Shown here: piece by piece, positions 7,062-11,954 of the stretch | Layout: each line of letters opens with the position of its first letter | How positions within the stretch are numbered: the stretch's first letter is position 1 | Assembly: GCA_046094385.1 (NCBI GenBank) | Contig: JBJTHJ010000102.1 | Coordinates: 1 to 11,954, forward strand | DNA: 11,954 nt | DNA from: ZLKRG08 sp046094385 | GTDB taxonomy: Bacteria; Actinomycetota; Actinomycetes; Nanopelagicales; Nanopelagicaceae | Direction: 5' to 3' | The notes under the pieces: model-generated | The model's input: the letters and a program-made list of their open reading frames with translations, nothing else | What the model was told of the DNA's origin: nothing | Database searches by the model: none | Program-made: the position numbers and the translations under genes

Positions 7062-7841
7062 TTATTGCGGAATTAAGGTGCCGGCAAAGATCTGCCAAGC
7101 CAGCAATGATTTCGCCACAAACGAGAGCGTGATGTAAGTCTTCTCGCCAGCCAAATAATCTTTCCATTTTCCGATCTCTTTATATTGCAACCATTGCACA
7201 ATCGCAAAGCAATTAAAGAGTAGGAATAATGAGAATACGATTCCGTAAACAAATCCTGGTGCGTTCTGGGAACTACCTGGTGAGAAGAGTAATAAGAACA
7301 TCGCGACCCAAGGGATGATTCCGGCGATGCAACCAAACCAGAATGGCAGCAAGCTACCTTTACCAGGCTCTTCATACTTCTCTTGTAGCCAACCAAAGAG
7401 AATCATCGAGATATTCGCGCCAGCTATCGCGATCAAACCAACGATATCCCAAACTGCATTTAGAACCGAGATCAAAATAATCATCAATGTCGAAGATAAT
7501 GAGTATTCGATCCAACGGTAATAGTTGGTCTTATTGCTAAGCCCACTTAGATATTTTTGGAAACCAGGCCCACTTACATAAAAGTGTGCAATTGCGCTTA
7601 AGATCGAGAAGGAGGCCACACCGATCGCGATTGGAAAATTGAAAAGCTCAACCTGCTCAAACTCAACTCCAGGTAGCGGTGGGCCTTGTAAATAAGTCAC
7701 ATGTATTGGCAGTGTGAATCCATTGGCAAGCGCCAAGATTGCCACCGCCTGCACGGCATGGAAAATTCCGGCGATCTGGTTGTAGCGCTTTAAACCACGT
7801 GCGCGATCTGAACTTATCTCTAGCGGCACTTTGGCAGCCAT
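7062..7841 (-). CDS. Heliorhodopsin (retinal-binding photoreceptor)
   Basis: Heliorhodopsins are seven-helix retinal proteins inserted the opposite way round from type 1 rhodopsins, with the N-terminus in the cytoplasm. They show slow photocycles and no established ion pumping, which suggests a sensory role. This 259-aa protein closely resembles actinobacterial heliorhodopsin 48C12. The retinal Schiff-base lysine is K244 in SFVAKSLLAWQIFAGTL (helix 7), and the counterion is E112 in RWIEYSLSS (helix 3). Other shared segments are RYNQIAGIFH with H28 (the 48C12 H23 equivalent), SMILFGWLQEKY (145-156), LPFWFGCIAGIIPW (165-178) and PGFVYGI (195-201). The ATG has AAGGAG 6 nt upstream on its strand (7848-7853). 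The gene converges on the bicarbonate transporter and its promoter must lie in 7842-8014, upstream of a divergent Mn riboswitch unit. No retinal synthesis gene is in the window. Confidence 0.97.
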   Translation of the reverse strand: MAAKVPLEISSDRARGLKRYNQIAGIFHAVQAVAILALANGFTLPIHVTYLQGPPLPGVEFEQVELFNFPIAIGVASFSILSAIAHFYVSGPGFQKYLSGLSNKTNYYRWIEYSLSSTLMIILISVLNAVWDIVGLIAIAGANISMILFGWLQEKYEEPGKGSLLPFWFGCIAGIIPWVAMFLLLFSPGSSQNAPGFVYGIVFSLFLLFNCFAIVQWLQYKEIGKWKDYLAGEKTYITLSFVAKSLLAWQIFAGTLIPQ

Positions 7842-7956
7842 AGTTACTCCTTATTTAATTGATTCCACGGCCGAGGTAGCCGCTTCATCACTTTTGTTCC
7901 GATAGCTTAAGTATCCCAACGGATGGCCTGGTAAGAGCGTTGCCCCACACTCAATA

Positions 7957-7986
7957 CCCGAATTCTCCCGAATTCTCCCGACTCTT
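7957..7986. repeat. 10-bp tandem repeat upstream of heliorhodopsin
   Basis: CCCGAATTCT occurs twice head to tail (7957-7966, 7967-7976), followed by a third, partial copy CCCGACTCTT. The period is about one helical turn and each full copy contains the palindrome GAATTC. It lies about 115-145 bp upstream of the heliorhodopsin start and about 30 bp before the -35 of the divergent riboswitch promoter, so it could be a binding site for a regulator, or simply a slippage repeat. The rest of 7842-8014 shows nothing else I can name; a heliorhodopsin promoter was not clearly identified. Confidence 0.6.
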
Positions 7987-8014
7987 TTGTGACCGAAGTT
8001 ATATGCAATCCCCT

Positions 8015-8043
8015 TTGACCTGCACTTAAAAATACTTCATACT
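8015..8043 (+). promoter_or_regulatory. Promoter of the Mn riboswitch / 70-aa gene unit
   Basis: TTGACC (8015-8020, 5/6 match to TTGACA) and CATACT (8038-8043, 4/6 match to TATAAT) are spaced 17 bp apart. The expected start at about 8050 falls just before the first paired base of the riboswitch at 8053. That agreement strongly supports the call. Confidence 0.75.
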
Positions 8044-8052
8044 TCACTTCAT

Positions 8053-8162
8053 CAAGGGGAGTACCCCAACTGCTAGACATCGTCAGTACGTTGCCAAAAG
8101 CAACCGGTGTCTAGGTCGTTAAATACGACGGCGGAGACCTTGTGTAGAAACTACACAAGGAG
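8053..8162 (+). ncRNA. yybP-ykoY manganese riboswitch with translational expression platform
   Basis: All conserved parts of the Mn2+-sensing yybP-ykoY aptamer can be found in order. GGGGAGTA (8056-8063) is loop L1. The stem CTAGACA (8073-8079) pairs with TGTCTAG (8108-8114). Inside it are CGTCA (8081-8085), the hairpin GTTGC/GCAAC (8090-8094 with 8100-8104) and CCGG (8104-8107). The stem GTCGT/ACGAC (8115-8119 with 8125-8129) leads to L3, GCGGAGACC (8131-8139). Closing stem P1 is CAAGG (8053-8057) with CCTTG (8138-8142). The same CCTTG also starts a perfect 10-bp hairpin, CCTTGTGTAG (8138-8147) with CTACACAAGG (8151-8160), whose 3' arm contains the first four bases of the AAGGAG Shine-Dalgarno (8157-8162). 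P1 and this hairpin exclude each other. Predicted logic: Mn2+ stabilises P1, frees the ribosome site and turns translation on. The class is known; the switching is inferred from the pairing. Confidence 0.93.
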
Positions 8163-8167
8163 CTGTC

Positions 8168-8380
8168 ATGAAAAATTCATCAACAGTAAGCAAAACACAA
8201 AATACTGTCGTTTCGTACAAACTCAAGAGTTCAACGCACGTCGATGAGATCACCATCGTCAATCATCGACGCTGGAATCACTTAGGTAAATTGGTGATTG
8301 ATAGAACCATCAGGAAAAAACGGAGAGTTTTGGCGGCGCCAAACGTGTCACCCAGCCCTGAGTTGGCGTTAGCTAAATAA
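8168..8380 (+). CDS. 70-aa basic protein of unknown function under Mn riboswitch control
   Basis: I do not recognise this protein. It has 70 aa, no membrane span and no signal peptide. The N-terminus is Ser/Thr/Lys-rich, the middle (THVDEITIVNHRRWNHLGKLVIDR, about 23-46) is the most structured-looking part, a basic patch RKKRR follows (49-53), and the tail is Pro/Ala-rich. His24, Asp26, Glu27, His33 and His38 are possible metal ligands, but this is speculation. The case for a real gene is the context: ATG 5 nt after AAGGAG, directly behind a promoter and a Mn2+ riboswitch, with a strong hairpin 17 bp after its stop. It is not a fragment of MntP, TerC or a P-type ATPase as far as I can judge. 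It could be a regulator, a metal chaperone or a partner of the divergent heliorhodopsin. Its 3' end overlaps the opposing gene by 8 bp. Confidence 0.7.
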   Translation: MKNSSTVSKTQNTVVSYKLKSSTHVDEITIVNHRRWNHLGKLVIDRTIRKKRRVLAAPNVSPSPELALAK

Positions 8381-8744
8381 GCACCACCAAAACAGTTAAG
8401 GCTATTGCTGCAAGTACGGACTGCAGCAATAGCCTTACTGCATATTTACGGTCCGCTTTCAAATCTTGATTAACTGTAATTTTCCGAATATTTCCAGTTT
8501 TCTCGAAGTTAAAGACACCCATGAAACCAAAAGCCACACAGAATCTTTTTCGTGCCTGGATAAGTCCTGTGGTTGCAGCAACTGCTGGGAAAAATACCAG
8601 CAACCTGCCAGCAGTTGGTGCATCAATAAAAATTAGCCAGAGACTGATGGCTAGGAAAACTACGGCTCCGGAGTAGGCAACACGCTTACGCTGTTTGATC
8701 TCAGAAGTACCGATATTGCAGGCACCTGCCACATATTCACTCAT
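8373..8744 (-). CDS. Small conserved membrane protein, function unknown
   Basis: The product is 123 aa with hydrophobic segments at about residues 22-40, 46-62 and 102-121, so three membrane spans are likely. The N-terminal signature SEYVAGACNIGTSEIKQRKR and the central RKRFCVAFGFMGVFNF resemble a small family of actinobacterial membrane proteins that I have seen without an assigned function; this recollection cannot be verified here. Cys9 and Cys69 sit in those two conserved-looking stretches. The ATG at 8744 has AGGAAGG 7 nt upstream (8752-8758); a GTG one codon earlier (8747) is possible but too close to that site. The start shares its A with the stop of the upstream SRPBCC gene (TGATG), so the pair is cotranslated. 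Its C-terminal codons contain the perfect 16-bp inverted repeat. Confidence 0.75.
   Translation of the reverse strand: MSEYVAGACNIGTSEIKQRKRVAYSGAVVFLAISLWLIFIDAPTAGRLLVFFPAVAATTGLIQARKRFCVAFGFMGVFNFEKTGNIRKITVNQDLKADRKYAVRLLLQSVLAAIALTVLVVLI
8397..8437 (+). terminator. Perfect 16-bp inverted repeat, likely terminator of the 70-aa gene
   Basis: TAAGGCTATTGCTGCA (8397-8412) is the exact reverse complement of 8422-8437, with a 9-nt loop. The stem would be very stable and begins 17 bp after the stop of the 70-aa gene. There is no long T-run after it, so it is not a textbook intrinsic terminator, though actinobacterial terminators often lack one. It lies inside the 3' coding end of the opposing membrane-protein gene, so it may also act on that transcript. 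Confidence 0.55.
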
Positions 8745-9172
8745 CACAGAACCTTCCTAAGTCCTACTTCAGCATCGGCAGCCAATTTATCAAAAGCCTT
8801 CTTTAAGAAAGGTGCGGCAATTTTGGCAAGACCTTTGAATTTGAAGCGCGCTTCGTAGGTGAATCTGCGCTCTCCGTTTAGCTCTTCGATTTTCATAGTG
8901 TCAATGGCAGTTAGTGATTTATTTTCACCACGTAATCTAATGATGGAGTTTGGTTGATACTCGATCACCTCATAAACCAAAGAACTCTCTCTTCCGTTAA
9001 AAGCGGAGGTATTCGCATATTTGGTTCCAACCCCACCATCACCACTTAATTTGGTGGTTTTGACGGTGTTTGGATCCCATTCGTTGGTGGTGGTGAAATC
9101 GCTGAAATAGGCGAAAAGTTCTTCCGCAGTCTTCTTACTATTAAGGGTTTTCAAAAGGATGATTTCGCTCAT
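8744..9172 (-). CDS. SRPBCC (START-like) family protein
   Basis: The 142-aa protein has the pattern of the SRPBCC / polyketide cyclase-like superfamily, helix-grip folds that bind hydrophobic ligands such as lipids. Visible features are an N-terminal strand (EIILLKTLNSKKTAEELFAYFSDFTTTNEWDP, with the frequent xxWDP motif near 31-34), a G-rich turn GDGGVGTKY (45-53), strands SLVYEVIEYQPNSIIRLRGE and RRFTYEARFKFKG, and a long C-terminal helix with AAPFLKKAFDKLAADAEVGLRKVL (118-142) covering the pocket. No signal peptide is present, so it is cytoplasmic. It is the first gene of a two-gene minus-strand operon, divergent from the fatty-acid modification operon. A role in handling a lipid product of that operon is a guess from position. 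No Shine-Dalgarno precedes the ATG; a -10 at the right distance suggests leaderless translation. Confidence 0.82.
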   Translation of the reverse strand: MSEIILLKTLNSKKTAEELFAYFSDFTTTNEWDPNTVKTTKLSGDGGVGTKYANTSAFNGRESSLVYEVIEYQPNSIIRLRGENKSLTAIDTMKIEELNGERRFTYEARFKFKGLAKIAAPFLKKAFDKLAADAEVGLRKVL

Positions 9173-9175
9173 AAT

Positions 9176-9209
9176 GGGAAATATATGTCCCAGCGATAGA
9201 GTTCTGCAA
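9176..9209 (-). promoter_or_regulatory. Leaderless promoter and overlapping palindrome for the SRPBCC operon
   Basis: Read on the minus strand, TTGCAG (9204-9209) and TATATT (9180-9185) are 18 bp apart, and the -10 ends 7 nt before the ATG at 9172. A transcript would start at or next to the A of ATG, which explains the missing Shine-Dalgarno. The -10 sits inside a near-palindrome, GGGACATATATTTCCC on this strand (9176-9191), a plausible operator. Confidence 0.5.
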
Positions 9210-9265
9210 GGAGAGCGACTAGTGGAGCGCTTACGCTAGAAAAGTTTAAAAAAGAGGGTGGTTCC

Positions 9266-10519
9266 TTGGCGAAGATAGCCATTATTGGCTCTGGCGTATC
9301 GGGGCTGACCGCTGCATATATTTTGAGAGATACACACGAAGTAACCATTTATGAAGCTGATGATCGTTTTGGTGGCCATGCACATACGCATCAAATTCTG
9401 GAATCTGAAGAGAAAACTGTGAATGTGGATTCGGGTTTTATTGTTCATAACGAACGTACCTATCCATACCTACTGCGAATCTTTCGAGAGTTAGAGATAG
9501 AGACTCAAGAGACCGAGATGAGCATGAGCATCAACTGCAAAGGATGTGGTTTGCAATATGCGGGTGGTCGTGGCGTTAAAGGAATCTTGGCCAAACCTTC
9601 TAAATTGATGGACCCCAGATTTATCAAGATGTTGATTGAAGTGCCCCGTTTTTATCGCGAAGCTAAGCGACTTCTAAATGATGATTCAAAGAGGGAAGTT
9701 ACCTGGGGTGAATTCCTAAAAACACAGAGATTTAGTCAATACTTTATTAAGCATTATGCAATACCAGTAGTTTCATGCGTATGGTCCTCAGGAGACCGGG
9801 ACTCTTTGCAGTATCCAGCAAGACATCTTTTTCAATTCTTGCAAAATCACGGGATGCTTGAACTCGGCAACTCTCCTGTTTGGAGAACTGTGGTCGGTGG
9901 TTCGAATAGATATGTTGAAGCAATCATCAACAGATTGCCAGATTGCAGAGTCAAAGATTCAGTCAGAGCAGTCAGAAGATTTGATAATCATGTGGAAGTA
10001 ACCAGCGAAAATGAAGCCAGTAATTATGACTTCGTCATCATCGCAACCCACGCCAACGCCGCCCTCAAAATCCTGGTCGACTCCACCCAAGAAGAGCAGC
10101 GAAATTTAGCGGCAATTGGCTACTCCTCAAATCAAACTTGGCTACATACAGATAGAAAAGTGCTACCAGATCTAATTGGGGCGCGCGCTTCATGGAATTA
10201 CATGATGGATAGTTGTAGTGGTAATTCGAGCAAAGTACTGGTTAGTTATTGGATGAACCTCTTAATGAGACTAAATACCACAAAAGATTATGTAGTTACA
10301 TTAAATGGAGCAGGTCAGGTAGCAGAGGATAAAGTAATTGCCAAGATGAATTATGAACATCCAGTCTTCACCTTAGAATCGACAAAAGCTGCTGAATTTT
10401 TAAAGAGTGCAGGTGGGGATCGCCTGGCATTTGCTGGAGCGCATTTAGGTTGGGGTTTCCACGAAGATGGTGTGCGCTCGGGCGTTGAAGCTGCACGTAA
10501 GTTTGGTGGCACCTGGTGA
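9266..10519 (+). CDS. FAD-dependent amine-oxidase-like protein (COG2907 type)
   Basis: The 417-aa protein is a flavoprotein of the NAD(P)-binding Rossmann / amine oxidase superfamily. GSGVSG (8-13) in MAKIAIIGSGVSGLTAAYIL is the dinucleotide-binding loop, Glu30 ends the second strand and should bind the FAD ribose, and GGHAHT (36-41) and VDSGFIVHNERTYP (54-67) are typical of COG2907 members. The C-terminal FAGAHLGWGFHEDGVRSG (389-406) is the second FAD-contact motif. COG2907 genes are commonly followed by DUF1365 and a CFA-synthase-like gene, as here; in Rhodobacter sphaeroides relatives in the ChrR/RpoE singlet-oxygen regulon serve fatty acid modification, including furan fatty acids. A desaturase/oxidase-like step on an acyl chain is therefore plausible but unproven. 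TTG is the only usable start, with GAGGG 7 nt upstream (9254-9258). The stop overlaps the next gene by 4 bp. Confidence 0.9.
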   Translation: MAKIAIIGSGVSGLTAAYILRDTHEVTIYEADDRFGGHAHTHQILESEEKTVNVDSGFIVHNERTYPYLLRIFRELEIETQETEMSMSINCKGCGLQYAGGRGVKGILAKPSKLMDPRFIKMLIEVPRFYREAKRLLNDDSKREVTWGEFLKTQRFSQYFIKHYAIPVVSCVWSSGDRDSLQYPARHLFQFLQNHGMLELGNSPVWRTVVGGSNRYVEAIINRLPDCRVKDSVRAVRRFDNHVEVTSENEASNYDFVIIATHANAALKILVDSTQEEQRNLAAIGYSSNQTWLHTDRKVLPDLIGARASWNYMMDSCSGNSSKVLVSYWMNLLMRLNTTKDYVVTLNGAGQVAEDKVIAKMNYEHPVFTLESTKAAEFLKSAGGDRLAFAGAHLGWGFHEDGVRSGVEAARKFGGTW

Positions 10520-11226
10520 AATTAGTACGTGGCAAAGTCTTGCATCAACGGCGCACACCTTTCGTCCATGGTTTGAAATTCACAAATTATCTATGGCTGG
10601 TTGATTTGGATGAACCATTGCCAAACTTTCTAAGTAAGCGATTGCTACCAAAAGATCACTTTGGTGGTGCAGCTAAAACTTTAAAGGAAGCGGTGGTTCA
10701 TTTTGCAGAGAGCCGCAATGAGCAAGTAAATAGCGGTGATAGATTGATGATGTTGGCAAGTGTTCGCACCAATAAATATGTATTTAATCCATTATCCGTT
10801 TATTGGTGCTTGGATCAAAAGGGAAGATGCCGATGGGCAATTTTGGAGATACATAACACCTATGGCGATAGGCATGCGCACCTAATAAAACCCGATGAGA
10901 AAGGTAATGCGCTTTTAAACAAGGAGTTCTATGTCTCACCATTCTTTACAATCGAGGGCGAATACAAAGCTCGTGCCTATTTAGATGAGAAAAAGGTGGC
11001 GGTATCGGTAAATTTATATCAAAATAACGCCTTAGTTTTTACCGCAAGCTTCGCAGGAGAGCAGCAGGAGGCGAACATTAAGAATCGACTGGCGGCCTAT
11101 TTACGTACGCCCTTCTCGACGATTCAAGCTATGGTGCGAATTCGTGCCCATGGAATCTGGCTTTGGGCCAGACGTTTGCCCGTAATTCCAAGACCAAATC
11201 ATCCTAAACAGAGCGGGATGCTATGA
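10516..11226 (+). CDS. DUF1365 family protein
   Basis: The 236-aa product has the DUF1365 landmarks in order: an N-terminal strand VRGKVLHQRRTPFVHGLKFT with HGLKF (18-22) and YLWLVDLDE (25-33), VRTNKYVFNPLSVYWCLD (83-100) where FNPLSVYWC matches the family FNPxSFYYC core, HNTYGDRHAHL (113-123), and KEFYVSPFF (136-144). The last 45 residues contain AAYLRTPFSTIQAMVRIRAHGIWLWARRLPV, an amphipathic stretch that could touch the membrane. The biochemical activity of DUF1365 is not settled; members sit between a COG2907 flavoprotein and a CFA-like methyltransferase and are thought to help fatty acid modification. The GTG start overlaps the upstream TGA (GTGA) and the stop overlaps the downstream start (ATGA), so the three genes are translationally coupled and their products are probably needed together. 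Confidence 0.92.
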   Translation: MKLVRGKVLHQRRTPFVHGLKFTNYLWLVDLDEPLPNFLSKRLLPKDHFGGAAKTLKEAVVHFAESRNEQVNSGDRLMMLASVRTNKYVFNPLSVYWCLDQKGRCRWAILEIHNTYGDRHAHLIKPDEKGNALLNKEFYVSPFFTIEGEYKARAYLDEKKVAVSVNLYQNNALVFTASFAGEQQEANIKNRLAAYLRTPFSTIQAMVRIRAHGIWLWARRLPVIPRPNHPKQSGML

Positions 11227-11954
11227 ATATCCGTGCTGCTATCGCAGAACAACTATTAAAACGAATCGCACCGCATGTTGATGTAAAGGTAGTGCTTCCT
11301 AATGGTCAAACACTTGGCCCCAATAAACCAAATTTGCCAACTTTAACCATCCATGATTCAAACTTCTTCGTGCGCCTGGGTAGCGATTTAAAGATCGGCC
11401 TTGGCGAATCTTTCATGGCTAAAGAGTGGAGCGCTACACCGGATCTAGCAGAGGTCTTAACACCATATGCTGAGCGGTTATTGCATATCGTGCCAGCTTG
11501 GATGCGTAAGTTTCGAAAACTTGTAGAGCCATTCCAACCAAAGCATGAAGAGAATAATCCAGAAGGTTCAAAATCGAATATCTCTCGCCACTATGACCTT
11601 TCAAATGAATTATTTGCACTCTTTTTAGATGAGACTATGAGTTACTCTTCAGCAAATTTTGGTAATGATCAACCTACCTTCGAGAATCTTGCGAAAGCGC
11701 AAATCAGAAAGATCGAAGGAGTTTTGGATTTTGCGGGTGTAAAAGCTGGGATGTATATTCTAGAAATCGGTTCTGGCTGGGGACAGCTGGCAATTCAAGC
11801 GGCGCTTCGCGGTGCGAAAGTTCATACCATTACACTTTCAAAAGAGCAGAAAGCTTTGGCAGATGAACGGATCGCAAGAGCTGGGCTTTCAAATCTAATT
11901 AACGTTGAGATTCGCGATTATCGAGATCTAAATCAGCAATATGACGCAGTGGTT
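11223..11954 (+). CDS. Cyclopropane-fatty-acid-synthase-like SAM methyltransferase (3' end outside window)
   Basis: The first 244 residues of a class I SAM-dependent methyltransferase of the CFA synthase family are present; family members usually have about 400-430 aa. These enzymes transfer a methyl(ene) group from SAM to double bonds of membrane phospholipid acyl chains. The N-terminal accessory domain (about 1-115) includes FMAKEWS (64-70). It is followed by ISRHYDLSNELFALFLDETMSYSSANF (120-146), matching the CFA HYDxxNxxFxxxLDxxxxYSxAxF motif, and the SAM-binding loop LEIGSGWGQLA (180-190), then TLSKEQ (204-209) and RDYRDL (231-236). The position of E. coli Cfa Cys139 is Ser143. The catalytic bicarbonate-binding residues lie beyond the window and cannot be checked. 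Product type (cyclopropane, mid-chain methyl or furan precursor) is undecided. The ATG overlaps the DUF1365 stop (ATGA). Confidence 0.93.
   Translation, partial: MNIRAAIAEQLLKRIAPHVDVKVVLPNGQTLGPNKPNLPTLTIHDSNFFVRLGSDLKIGLGESFMAKEWSATPDLAEVLTPYAERLLHIVPAWMRKFRKLVEPFQPKHEENNPEGSKSNISRHYDLSNELFALFLDETMSYSSANFGNDQPTFENLAKAQIRKIEGVLDFAGVKAGMYILEIGSGWGQLAIQAALRGAKVHTITLSKEQKALADERIARAGLSNLINVEIRDYRDLNQQYDAVV

Noticed and set aside
7073..7396. Second minus-strand frame of 107 codons inside the heliorhodopsin gene
   Set aside because: It is an out-of-frame reading of the heliorhodopsin 3' half, with no family resemblance.
8168..8380. Degraded TerC, MntP or P-type ATPase gene behind the Mn riboswitch
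   Set aside because: The 70-aa product has no hydrophobic helices and no motif of those families, and the intact frame with a strong ribosome site argues against decay.
5521..8440. Mobile element or genomic-island insertion at the tRNA-Ala 3' end
   Set aside because: No integrase, transposase, direct repeat of the tRNA end or terminal inverted repeats were seen in the window.
9236..9448. 70-codon minus-strand frame over the lipid-operon intergenic region and flavoprotein start
   Set aside because: It covers the conserved FAD-binding N-terminus of the opposite gene and shows no independent coding signs.

Overview
The window looks like chromosome from a low-GC, streamlined actinobacterium, most likely of the freshwater acI / Nanopelagicales group. 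The signs are the origin-proximal order recF - DUF721 (dciA) - gyrB - gyrA - tRNA-Ile - tRNA-Ala, actinobacterial-type gyrase and DUF721 sequences in an AT-rich genome, very tight gene spacing, and an actinobacterial heliorhodopsin very like the 48C12 protein. This assignment is inference from family resemblance; no search was run.

Region 1 (1-5288) is housekeeping DNA. It holds the 3' end of recF, a dciA-like gene overlapping it by 4 bp, a 160-bp leader, then gyrB and gyrA separated by 2 bp. Region 2 (5289-5520) is a compact tRNA-Ile(GAT) / tRNA-Ala(TGC) unit with its own likely promoter. Region 3 (5526-5915, minus) is a small four-helix membrane protein of unknown function.

Region 4 (6094-8440) is accessory. 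An SbtA-type sodium/bicarbonate symporter gene (plus) converges, 2 bp apart, on a heliorhodopsin gene (minus). Divergent from the heliorhodopsin is a self-contained unit of about 0.4 kb: a good promoter (8015-8043), a yybP-ykoY class Mn2+ riboswitch (8053-8142), a perfect hairpin that can hide the Shine-Dalgarno, a 70-codon gene of unknown function, and a perfect 16-bp inverted repeat that may terminate it. Mn riboswitches normally control Mn exporters, so an unrecognised 70-aa protein under one is the most unusual thing here.

Region 5 (8373-11954) carries two divergent operons. The minus operon encodes a START-like SRPBCC protein and a small membrane protein with translationally coupled start and stop. 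The plus operon encodes a COG2907-type FAD amine-oxidase-like protein, a DUF1365 protein and a cyclopropane-fatty-acid-synthase-like methyltransferase cut off by the window end, with 4-bp overlaps. In other bacteria this trio modifies unsaturated membrane fatty acids and is often tied to light or singlet-oxygen responses.

Taken together, regions 4 and 5 could form a light / oxidative-stress island: a retinal photoreceptor, Mn-sensing RNA control, inorganic carbon uptake and membrane lipid modification. The link between these parts is inference from proximity. No insertion sequence, CRISPR array or phage gene is visible.
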